DNA of 13,060 nt, from positions 1 to 13,060 of the forward strand of contig CAKQON010000050.1 of the NCBI GenBank assembly GCA_934255515.1, given 5' to 3'. The number at the start of each line of letters is the position of its first letter. Position 1 is the stretch's first letter. The stretch comes from an uncultured Sutterella sp. (lineage in GTDB: Bacteria; Pseudomonadota; Gammaproteobacteria; Burkholderiales; Burkholderiaceae_F). The notes under the pieces were generated by a model. The model did no database searches. It saw only the letters and a program-made list of their open reading frames with translations, and had not been told where the DNA came from. This document shows positions 7,465 through 13,060 of the stretch, in pieces. Position numbers and translations under genes: made by a program.

Positions 7465-8355
7465 ATGAATTTCGCTCTGATCCTATTTCTCCTCTCGATC
7501 TTCACGGGCATTTTTTGGATTCTCGAGCGCGTGAAGTTTTATCCCGCCCGGGTGAGGAAGGCCGAGGCGCTCGCGAGCGAGTTCGAGGCCGCCAACCGCG
7601 AGGCGCTGCGCCGCGGCGAAGCTTCGGTTGCCGATGAATACCGCGCGATCCGCGCCAGGGCGATTCGTCAGCCCTGGTGGCTCGAATACACCGCCGGGCT
7701 CTTCCCGGTGATTCTGGTGGTCTTCCTCCTGAGGAGCTTCCTCTTCGAGCCCTTCCGCATTCCTTCCGGATCGATGCTTCCGACGCTTCATATCGGCGAC
7801 TTCATCCTCGTCAACAAGTTCGACTACGGCATTCGTCTTCCGGTGTCGAACATGAAGGTGATCGACTTCGGCGCGCCGAAGCGCGGCGATGTCGTCGTCT
7901 TCCGCTATCCGATGGATGAGAACGTCGACTTCATCAAGCGCGTCGTGGGCGTCCCGGGCGACCGCGTGGAATACCGCGACAAGGTCGTCTACATCAACGG
8001 CGTCGAGCAGAAGCAGAGCGATCCTCGCGACTTCGTCGACGAATCCACGATGGTGACGCTTGACGAACGCGACGAGGATCTCGCAGGCGTCTCGCACCTC
8101 ATGGCGCTCGACCACCGCCGTCCGAGCTGGGTTCCCATGCATGCCGTTATGAGAAAGGAAGAGACCTGCGACTACAACAACCGCGGCTTCGTCTGCACCG
8201 TTCCCGACGGGAAGTACTTCGTCATGGGCGACAACCGCGACAACAGCGAGGACAGCCGCTACTGGGGCTTCGTGCCTGACGAAAATCTGGTCGGCCGGGC
8301 TGTATTCATCTGGGCCAATTTCGGAGATATGACCCGCATCGGCAGCTTCCGCTGA
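7465..8355 (+). CDS. lepB: Signal peptidase I
   Basis: This inner-membrane serine protease removes signal peptides from exported proteins. It has 296 residues. There is an N-terminal membrane segment (about 2-20), a charged cytoplasmic loop with likely helical Ala/Glu/Arg content (24-70) and a second membrane segment (about 77-92). The periplasmic catalytic domain carries nucleophile Ser103 in PSGSMLPTL and general base Lys158 in DFIKRVVGVPGD. Box E, GDNRDNSEDSR, is at 255-265. Cys235 and Cys244 may correspond to the periplasmic disulfide pair known in E. coli LepB. The Shine-Dalgarno is a modest AAGAAG 8 to 9 bases before the ATG. It is probably cotranscribed with lepA and rnc. Confidence 0.96.
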   Translation: MNFALILFLLSIFTGIFWILERVKFYPARVRKAEALASEFEAANREALRRGEASVADEYRAIRARAIRQPWWLEYTAGLFPVILVVFLLRSFLFEPFRIPSGSMLPTLHIGDFILVNKFDYGIRLPVSNMKVIDFGAPKRGDVVVFRYPMDENVDFIKRVVGVPGDRVEYRDKVVYINGVEQKQSDPRDFVDESTMVTLDERDEDLAGVSHLMALDHRRPSWVPMHAVMRKEETCDYNNRGFVCTVPDGKYFVMGDNRDNSEDSRYWGFVPDENLVGRAVFIWANFGDMTRIGSFR

Positions 8356-8407
8356 CCGAAATGGTTCCGAATGTGACCCCCAGGCATTAATAGAAGACTA
8401 ACAAGAC

Positions 8408-9088
8408 ATGCTTCCGCTTACAGAGCTCGAAAAACGAATCGGGTATGAATTCATCGATAAAAAGCTCCTAAGGCGTGCGGTCACCCACCGCAGCTTCGCT
8501 CAGGAGCATAACGAGCGTCTGGAATTCTTGGGCGACTCGGTTCTCAACTGCGTCATCGGCTACGCGCTTTTTCTGCGCGACAAGCACTTCAACGAGGGCG
8601 AACTGTCGCGCGTGCGCGCAAACCTCGTCTGCGAGGGAACGCTCTTTGAGATTGCGACCCGAATCGATATTTCCTCATTTCTCTTCATGGGCGAAGGCGA
8701 AATCAAGACGGGAGGCGCTCATCGCCCGTCCATTCTCGCCGACGCTATGGAGGCGATCTTCGGTGCGGTTTTCCGCGAGGCGGGCTTTGAGACCGCTCAG
8801 CGCGTGATTCTGCATCTCTACGAGCCGATTCTCACAGCACTTACGCCCGAGAAGATGAGCAAAGATCCGAAGACGCGCCTGCAGGAACTCCTTCAGGGTG
8901 AGCATCTTCCGCGTCCCGAATACGCGATCGTCAATACGACGGGCGCGGCGCATGAGCGTTCCTTTGAATGCGAGTGCCGCATCCATTTCCTCAACATCCT
9001 TACGACCGGAAAGGCCGCAAGCCGCCGCGCTGCCGAACAGGCAGCCGCCGAGGCGGCCCTTCTACTGGTGAAGGAGCGCTCGAAATGA
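8408..9088 (+). CDS. rnc: Ribonuclease III
   Basis: RNase III cleaves double-stranded RNA, including the rRNA precursor. It has 226 residues, the standard length. The signature NERLEFLGDSVL begins at residue 35. The metal-binding acidic residues Glu39 and Asp43, then Asp112 and Glu115 in ADAMEAIFGA, are all present. The C-terminal double-stranded-RNA-binding domain runs from about 154 (DPKTRLQELLQ) to the end, with the Ala-rich final helix. It lies 52 bases after lepB and its stop overlaps the era start (ATGA), so rnc and era are probably translationally coupled. The ribosome-binding site is weak. No obvious long hairpin is seen in the short upstream gap. Confidence 0.96.
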   Translation: MLPLTELEKRIGYEFIDKKLLRRAVTHRSFAQEHNERLEFLGDSVLNCVIGYALFLRDKHFNEGELSRVRANLVCEGTLFEIATRIDISSFLFMGEGEIKTGGAHRPSILADAMEAIFGAVFREAGFETAQRVILHLYEPILTALTPEKMSKDPKTRLQELLQGEHLPRPEYAIVNTTGAAHERSFECECRIHFLNILTTGKAASRRAAEQAAAEAALLLVKERSK

Positions 9089-10104
9089 CTGAAGAGAACT
9101 TGAACCCGCAGGAGCTCCCCGAAAAGGAGGCGCCCGCTGAATCGTCCGAGAGCGACTTTGAGGCGATGCTTGCCCGTGCAGGCGCGCTCAATTCCGTCAA
9201 GGTTCCCGAAGGCTTCCGCTGCGGCTACGTGGCGGTGGTGGGGCGCCCGAATGTCGGAAAATCGACCCTCATCAACGCGCTTGTGGGCGAAAAGGTTTCG
9301 ATCACCTCGAAGAAGCCCCAGACCACGCGCAACCGCGTGCTGGGCGTCCTCACGACCGAGCTGGCGCAGTTCATCTTCGTCGACACGCCGGGCTTTCAGA
9401 CGAAAGTAAAGACTCAGCTTACGCGCCGCATGAACCGCTCCGTCCGCTCGACCCTGGGCGAGGTGGATGCGACCGTGCTCCTCATTGAGTCTTCCGGCTG
9501 GCGGCCTGCGGACCTCGAAGTGCTTTCGCTCATCCCGAAGGACGCTTCGAACGTCATCCTCGCCATCAGCAAGACCGATCTCGCGAAGGACAGAAACGCA
9601 ATGCTCCCCCTCATGGCCGATTCCATGAGGCGCTTCCCCTTTGCGTCCATCGTGCCGGTATCGGCGGAGAAGCACCGCCAGCTCGACGACCTCCTGAAGG
9701 AGATCGAGAAGCTTCTTCCGGAAAGCATTCCGTACTTTGATCCCGAGCTCTATACGGACAAGTCGCCGCGCTTCATGGCGGCCGAAACGATTCGCGAAAA
9801 GGCCTTCAGGCTTCTGGGCGACGAGCTTCCCTACGGCACCGCGGTCACGATCGACCGCTGGAGGGAAACCGAGGAAAACGGCCAACGCCATGCGGACATC
9901 GTCGCCACGCTCATTGTAGACCGCGAGAGCCACAAGCCGATCGTGATCGGCGAAAAGGGCGCAAAGCTCCGTGAAATTTCCCGTCTTGCGCGCGCCGACA
10001 TCGCCGAGCAACTCGGCTGCCCCGTGCACCTTGAAGTCTGGGTGCGCGTGCGCCGCGGATGGTCCGACGACGTAAAGGCGCTGAAGACCCTCGGCTACGA
10101 CTGA
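9085..10104 (+). CDS. era: GTPase Era
   Basis: Era is an essential GTPase that binds 16S rRNA and assists 30S subunit maturation. It has 339 residues, longer than the usual ~300 because of an acidic N-terminal extension (about 1-43). The G domain shows G1 GRPNVGKST (53-61), a G2 region with KPQTTRNR, G3 DTPG (100-103) and G5 SAEK (193-196). G4 reads SKTD (162-165), where Era normally has NKxD. The C-terminal KH domain carries GEKG (289-292) within VIGEKGAKLREIS. The start at 9085 overlaps the rnc stop by four bases and has AAGGAG (9071-9076) eight bases upstream. A longer in-frame start at 8968 would lie inside rnc and is rejected. Confidence 0.96.
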   Translation: MTEENLNPQELPEKEAPAESSESDFEAMLARAGALNSVKVPEGFRCGYVAVVGRPNVGKSTLINALVGEKVSITSKKPQTTRNRVLGVLTTELAQFIFVDTPGFQTKVKTQLTRRMNRSVRSTLGEVDATVLLIESSGWRPADLEVLSLIPKDASNVILAISKTDLAKDRNAMLPLMADSMRRFPFASIVPVSAEKHRQLDDLLKEIEKLLPESIPYFDPELYTDKSPRFMAAETIREKAFRLLGDELPYGTAVTIDRWRETEENGQRHADIVATLIVDRESHKPIVIGEKGAKLREISRLARADIAEQLGCPVHLEVWVRVRRGWSDDVKALKTLGYD

Positions 10105-10130
10105 TCTTCTTCATCACAAGCGGATCCTTC

Positions 10131-11036
10131 GTGACGGAACGTTCAGCATCAGAAAACCTGACGCCGGAGAAGAAGCTTCCAGAAGAGGTTTCTTCCCCGG
10201 CGTCGGCGCCCGCGCTCCGCGCAAAGCGCCGGGATGATGAGGAAAGCATCGCGCACCTCATCGGGAACGAGCGCGCTGCGCTCGAGATCATGTCTGAAAT
10301 TGAAGCTGAAAGCGATCGCCCGTCGGGGAAAAAGGCCGGACGACCCGCCGGGCAGCCCGCCTTCATTCTGCACACCTACCCCTGGAGCGAATCGAGCCTT
10401 GTGCTCGACGCCTTTACCGCGCGCTTCGGAAGGCTCCTCCTCATTGCAAGGGGCGCGAAGCGCCCGGGCTCAACGCTCAGGGGGATGCTGATGCCCTTTG
10501 TTCCGCTGAAGCTTTCCTGGACGGGACGCAAGGAAGCGAAGATCCTCACGCGGGCGGACTGGCTCGGCATTCTTCCGCCTCTGAGAGGAGAGGCGCTTCT
10601 TTCCGGGTTTTACGTGAATGAACTTCTCATGCGGCTCACCGAGCGCGAGGACGTTCATCCAGGGCTCTTTACAGCCTATGTCCGCGTGCTTGAAGCGCTC
10701 ACGCTCCCCGATCCCGCCGCGCAGCAGCGGGGTCTGAGGCGCTTTGAGGCGGAGCTCCTTCGCATCTGCGGCTGGCAGGTGCTCATTTCCGAGGGCGAGG
10801 AGGCGCCGAGATTCGCGCTTCGCTCGACAGGCGATCTTGCCGGCGTTTCCGGGACGATCGGGAATGAAATCCGCACGTGGGAGAGACGTGATGTGCTCGA
10901 CGTCCTCGCAGGACGCCTTGAACGCTCGGAAGCGCTTCGCGCAGCGCGGGAAATCTACCGCGAGGCGATTGAACTGCGGCTTGACGGCCGGCCGCTCAGG
11001 ACGCGGCGCGTGCTCGCGGAACTGAAGCGCCTCTGA
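10131..11036 (+). CDS. recO: DNA repair protein RecO
   Basis: RecO works with RecR to load RecA onto SSB-coated single-stranded DNA in the RecF pathway. The core is recognised by AFILHTYPWSESSLVLDAFT, GRLLLIARGAKRPGSTLRG and GFYVNELLMRL, in the order OB fold then helical domain. It has no Cys4 zinc-binding motif. The start is uncertain. GTG at 10131 gives 301 residues with a ~77-residue low-complexity charged extension before the OB fold, and AAGCGGA lies 6 bases upstream. ATG at 10290 gives 248 residues, nearer the usual length, but has no ribosome-binding site. Codon choice between the two looks coding, and I recall similar N-terminal extensions in Burkholderia RecO. It starts 26 bases after era. 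Confidence 0.87.
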   Translation: MTERSASENLTPEKKLPEEVSSPASAPALRAKRRDDEESIAHLIGNERAALEIMSEIEAESDRPSGKKAGRPAGQPAFILHTYPWSESSLVLDAFTARFGRLLLIARGAKRPGSTLRGMLMPFVPLKLSWTGRKEAKILTRADWLGILPPLRGEALLSGFYVNELLMRLTEREDVHPGLFTAYVRVLEALTLPDPAAQQRGLRRFEAELLRICGWQVLISEGEEAPRFALRSTGDLAGVSGTIGNEIRTWERRDVLDVLAGRLERSEALRAAREIYREAIELRLDGRPLRTRRVLAELKRL

Positions 11037-11176
11037 CGGTTTTTTCACCGTCATTCCGGGAAACAGACGGATACTTCCGTGTCTCTGGGCGCGTGTTATG
11101 CTCGAAGGCTCTATCTCAGCCGAAAAGCTTTCTTCAGAAGGCATCCGGCTTCAAATTGCTCTGGAGTTTCGCGTTT
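11037..11176 (+). other. Intergenic region before pdxJ with possible promoter
   Basis: This 140-base gap is the widest in the lepA-nagZ half. GACGGT (11035-11040) and ACCGTC (11047-11052) form a hairpin overlapping the recO stop, but its T-run is in the loop, so it is not a standard terminator. TGTTATGCT (11094-11102 region) resembles an extended -10 box, with hexamer TATGCT at 11097-11102 but a poor -35. It could give pdxJ-nagZ an independent promoter. Confidence 0.3.
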
Positions 11177-11932
11177 ATGGTCCGCACTCAGCTTTCCGTC
11201 AATCTGAATAAAGTCGCGCTTATCCGCAATTCCCGCGAAGGCAACTGGCCCGATCCGGTCTTCTTCGGCCGCATCGCGCTTGAGGCGGGAGCAGCGGGCC
11301 TTACCGTACATCCTCGTCCCGATGAGCGCCACATCCGCGTGAGCGACCTGAAGCCCCTGAGCGACCTCGTGAAGGAATATCCGGGCCGGGAATTCAATAT
11401 CGAAGGGAATCCCTTCGAAAATCTGATGCCGATCCTGCGCGACATCCGCCCGCATCAGGCGACCTTCGTGCCCGATGCCGTGGGTCAGAAAACCTCAGAC
11501 CACGGCTTTGACTTTTCTGATCCGGAAGTGCGCGCCAGGCTCGTTCCCGTGATTGAGGAAGCAAAGTCCTACGGCTGCCGCGTGAGCCTCTTCATGGATC
11601 CGGAGCCCGAGTACACGCGTTTTGCCAAGGAAGTCGGGGCCGACCGCATTGAGCTCTATACCGAAGCCTATGCAGACGCCTGGAATACGCCGATTGCGGA
11701 CGCGATCGTCACGCCCTATGCCGACTGCGCGAAGCTTGCCGATGAAGTGGGGCTCGGCGTCAATGCCGGCCATGATCTGTCGCTCGATAATCTTGAGCCG
11801 CTCCTTAAGGCCTGCGGCAATGTGCTCGAAGTCTCGATCGGCCACGCCTTTACGGCTGAGGCGCTCCAGTTCGGCTTTGCCGAGACCGTGTGTCGCTACA
11901 ACGAACTCCTCGACAAAATCGCCGCGGAGTAA
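11177..11932 (+). CDS. pdxJ: Pyridoxine 5'-phosphate synthase (PdxJ), divergent subtype
   Basis: PdxJ condenses 3-amino-2-oxopropyl phosphate with deoxyxylulose 5-phosphate to form pyridoxine 5'-phosphate, the last ring-forming step of DXP-dependent vitamin B6 synthesis. The 251-residue protein has family landmarks: LSVNLNKVALIRNSR (6-20), TVHPRPDERH (43-52), Glu76 in FNIEGNP (aligning with the catalytic Glu of E. coli NLEMA), VSLFMDP, VNAGHDL (195-201) and VSIGHAF (219-225). Several positions differ from E. coli-type PdxJ: NLNK replaces NIDH, and VPDAVGQKTSDHGFD replaces VPEKRQEVTTEGGLD. This matches a subtype I associate with Alphaproteobacteria. The start is set by homology, with GGAG (11163-11166) 10 bases upstream; an in-frame ATG at 11093 would add 28 residues. 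nagZ follows after 4 bases. Confidence 0.92.
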   Translation: MVRTQLSVNLNKVALIRNSREGNWPDPVFFGRIALEAGAAGLTVHPRPDERHIRVSDLKPLSDLVKEYPGREFNIEGNPFENLMPILRDIRPHQATFVPDAVGQKTSDHGFDFSDPEVRARLVPVIEEAKSYGCRVSLFMDPEPEYTRFAKEVGADRIELYTEAYADAWNTPIADAIVTPYADCAKLADEVGLGVNAGHDLSLDNLEPLLKACGNVLEVSIGHAFTAEALQFGFAETVCRYNELLDKIAAE

Positions 11933-11936
11933 GCGA

Positions 11937-12977
11937 ATGCTCACGCTTGAAAAGCTCGAACGCGCGCGCTCGCTCGGTCCCGTCGTGGTCGATATTGAAG
12001 GCACGGCGCTCAGCGCCCATGAGATCAGGCGCCTTCAGCATCCGCTCACGGGCGCGGTGATTCTCTTCACGCGAAACTATTCCACGCCTGAGGAGCTGAC
12101 TGCGCTTACGGGCGCCATTCATGCGGTCCGTCCCGGCATTCTGATCACGGTTGATCATGAAGGCGGGCGCGTGCAGCGCTTTCGTGAAGGCTTTACCGAA
12201 ATTCCGCCCATGGGGGACTTCCTGCGGCTCGGTTCCCGTGCGCCGGGGCTCCTCGCGCAGGCGGGATTCATCCTCGCCTCGGAACTTCGCGCCGTGGGGG
12301 TCGACTTCAGCTTTACGCCCGTACTCGACATCGACTACGGACGCTCGAAGGTGATCGGAAACCGCTCGCTCGGGAAAACGCCCGCGGAGGTTGAGCGCAA
12401 TGCGCGCGGCCTCATTTCGGGGCTCCGCGCGGGTGGCATGGGTTCCTGCGGGAAGCACTTTCCGGGACACGGCTGGGCGGAAGCAGACAGCCACGTCGCG
12501 CTCCCCACGGACGAGCGCCCGAGGGAAAAAGTGCTTTCGGACCTTGATGTCTATCGGGGGCTCGCCTCAGAACTCTCCTCTCTCATGACGGCGCACGTCG
12601 CCTACGAGGGATTCGACGGCGAAACGGCCACCTTCTCGCCGACGCTTTTGAAGGATATTCTGCGCGACGAGATCGGCTTTACGGGCCTCGTCTTCTCGGA
12701 CGATCTTTCCATGAAGGGCGCCGGAAGCTCTGAATCAGTGGCGGACCGGGCCCGCCGTGCGCTTTCGGCAGGCTGCGACATGGTGCTTCACTGCAATCAT
12801 CCCGATGAGGTCGATGAGATTCTTCGCGATCTCGACTGGGAGCGACCCGAGCGTTTCTCTGAGCGCCTGGCCGGGCTTCTCCCTGATTCGGGGACGCCTC
12901 TCGGGCTCGAGGCTCTGAGAAGCACGGAGCGCTGGAAGGAAGCCGTGAGGCAGCTTCGGGCGGCCGGCCTCCTCTGA
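11937..12977 (+). CDS. nagZ: Beta-N-acetylglucosaminidase NagZ (GH3)
   Basis: NagZ is a cytoplasmic glycoside hydrolase family 3 enzyme. It removes GlcNAc from GlcNAc-anhydroMurNAc-peptides during peptidoglycan recycling, which in many Gram-negatives also sets the level of muropeptide signals. It has 346 residues, normal for the single-domain form. Motifs are VDHEGGRVQRF (72-82), KHFPGHG (173-179), the Asp184/His186 pair in ADSHVALP that serves as the acid/base dyad, and the nucleophile Asp255 in FSDDLSMKG. GGAG (11926-11929) inside the end of pdxJ lies 7 bases before the ATG, so translation is probably coupled to pdxJ. Longer in-frame starts inside pdxJ encode Arg/Ser-rich shadow sequence. 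In Burkholderia-type genomes acpS usually sits between pdxJ and nagZ; it is absent here. Confidence 0.95.
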   Translation: MLTLEKLERARSLGPVVVDIEGTALSAHEIRRLQHPLTGAVILFTRNYSTPEELTALTGAIHAVRPGILITVDHEGGRVQRFREGFTEIPPMGDFLRLGSRAPGLLAQAGFILASELRAVGVDFSFTPVLDIDYGRSKVIGNRSLGKTPAEVERNARGLISGLRAGGMGSCGKHFPGHGWAEADSHVALPTDERPREKVLSDLDVYRGLASELSSLMTAHVAYEGFDGETATFSPTLLKDILRDEIGFTGLVFSDDLSMKGAGSSESVADRARRALSAGCDMVLHCNHPDEVDEILRDLDWERPERFSERLAGLLPDSGTPLGLEALRSTERWKEAVRQLRAAGLL

Positions 12978-12978
12978 C

Positions 12979-13041
12979 GCGTCACCCAAACTCCCGCGGA
13001 CTAGCACCAAAAATAGTGCTTCCCCGCGGGAGGGGTGACGC
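12979..13041. repeat. Three-tier inverted repeat downstream of nagZ
   Basis: The outer arms GCGTCACCC (12979-12987) and GGGTGACGC (13033-13041) are perfect 9-base complements. After an AAA bulge (12988-12990), CTCCCGCGG (12991-12999) pairs perfectly with CCGCGGGAG (13024-13032). AGCAC (13003-13007) then pairs with GTGCT (13016-13020) around an A-rich loop. That gives 23 paired positions in 63 bases. No T-tract follows on either strand, so it is not a textbook terminator. It starts one base after the nagZ stop codon. It could be a transcription or mRNA-decay barrier, a REP-like genomic repeat or a bidirectional stop between convergent genes. Confidence 0.8.
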
Positions 13042-13060
13042 CGATCTGCTCATAGACCTG
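13001..13060 (-). CDS. Possible 3' end of a convergent minus-strand gene (partial)
   Basis: Read on the minus strand from the window edge, an open frame of 19 codons ends at TAG (13003-13001). It reads QVYEQIGVTPPAGKHYFWC. Codon choice is mostly G or C at the third position, like the known genes here. The aromatic, compact end looks protein-like, but I do not recognise the family. It would converge on nagZ with 23 bases between the stop codons. Nineteen codons is short, one other minus-strand frame is also open across this stretch, and most of the inverted repeat would fall within or just past it. The call therefore stays tentative. Confidence 0.35.
   Translation of the reverse strand, partial: QVYEQIGVTPPAGKHYFWC

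Noticed and set aside
8893..10029. A 378-codon minus-strand open frame opposite rnc-era
   Set aside because: It is antisense to two well-identified genes and its composition is that of a codon-bias shadow.
11035..11052. Hairpin at the recO stop as a terminator
   Set aside because: The T-run is inside the loop and none follows the stem, so it does not fit an intrinsic terminator on either strand.
11622..11936. An upstream extension of nagZ inside pdxJ
   Set aside because: The added sequence is Arg/Ser/Pro-rich out-of-frame pdxJ. The ATG at 11937 has a well-placed GGAG and a family-like N-terminus.
12979..13041. The inverted repeat as an integron attC site or a CRISPR repeat
   Set aside because: It lacks the attC R-box core motifs and occurs only once in this window, with no spacers or neighbouring integrase.

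Overview
This window looks like a core chromosomal segment of a moderately GC-rich betaproteobacterium. Gene order and protein similarity recalled from memory point to Burkholderiales, and Sutterellaceae is my best guess at family. That placement is inference, not a search result. Every recognisable complete gene lies on the + strand. I see no insertion sequence, prophage, CRISPR array or toxin-antitoxin pair. No clearly new biological system is visible; the items of interest are gene absences, divergent enzyme forms and structured non-coding stretches.

Layout: A tRNA-Gly(GCC) opens the window and ends in its own terminator. Ribosomal protein L32 (rpmF) follows, with its own extended -10 promoter and a folded leader. 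A 309-base stretch with a strong terminator then separates rpmF from the fatty-acid synthesis genes fabH, fabD, fabG, acpP and fabF. These supply the initiating ketosynthase, malonyl transferase, ketoreductase, acyl carrier and elongating ketosynthase of type II fatty acid synthesis. The small, probably abundant acyl carrier gene acpP is insulated by an extended -10 promoter upstream and a terminator downstream. fabF ends in another terminator.

The second half begins with a hairpin-containing leader and lepA (EF4). Then come lepB (signal peptidase I), rnc (RNase III), era (ribosome-assembly GTPase) and recO (recombination mediator), closely spaced, with rnc and era overlapping by 4 bases. After a 140-base gap come pdxJ (vitamin B6 synthesis) and nagZ (peptidoglycan recycling), 4 bases apart. 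The final 83 bases hold a three-tier inverted repeat and possibly the last 19 codons of a convergent minus-strand gene.

Compared with the arrangement I recall for Burkholderia-type genomes (DUF177-rpmF-plsX-fabHDG-acpP-fabF-rpoE-rseAB-mucD-lepA-lepB-rnc-era-recO-pdxJ-acpS-nagZ), the order is fully collinear. However, the DUF177 gene, plsX, the rpoE-rseAB-mucD block and acpS are absent. PdxJ is also of a divergent subtype, closer to sequences I associate with Alphaproteobacteria than to E. coli PdxJ. Era carries Ser in place of the usual Asn of its guanine-recognition motif.
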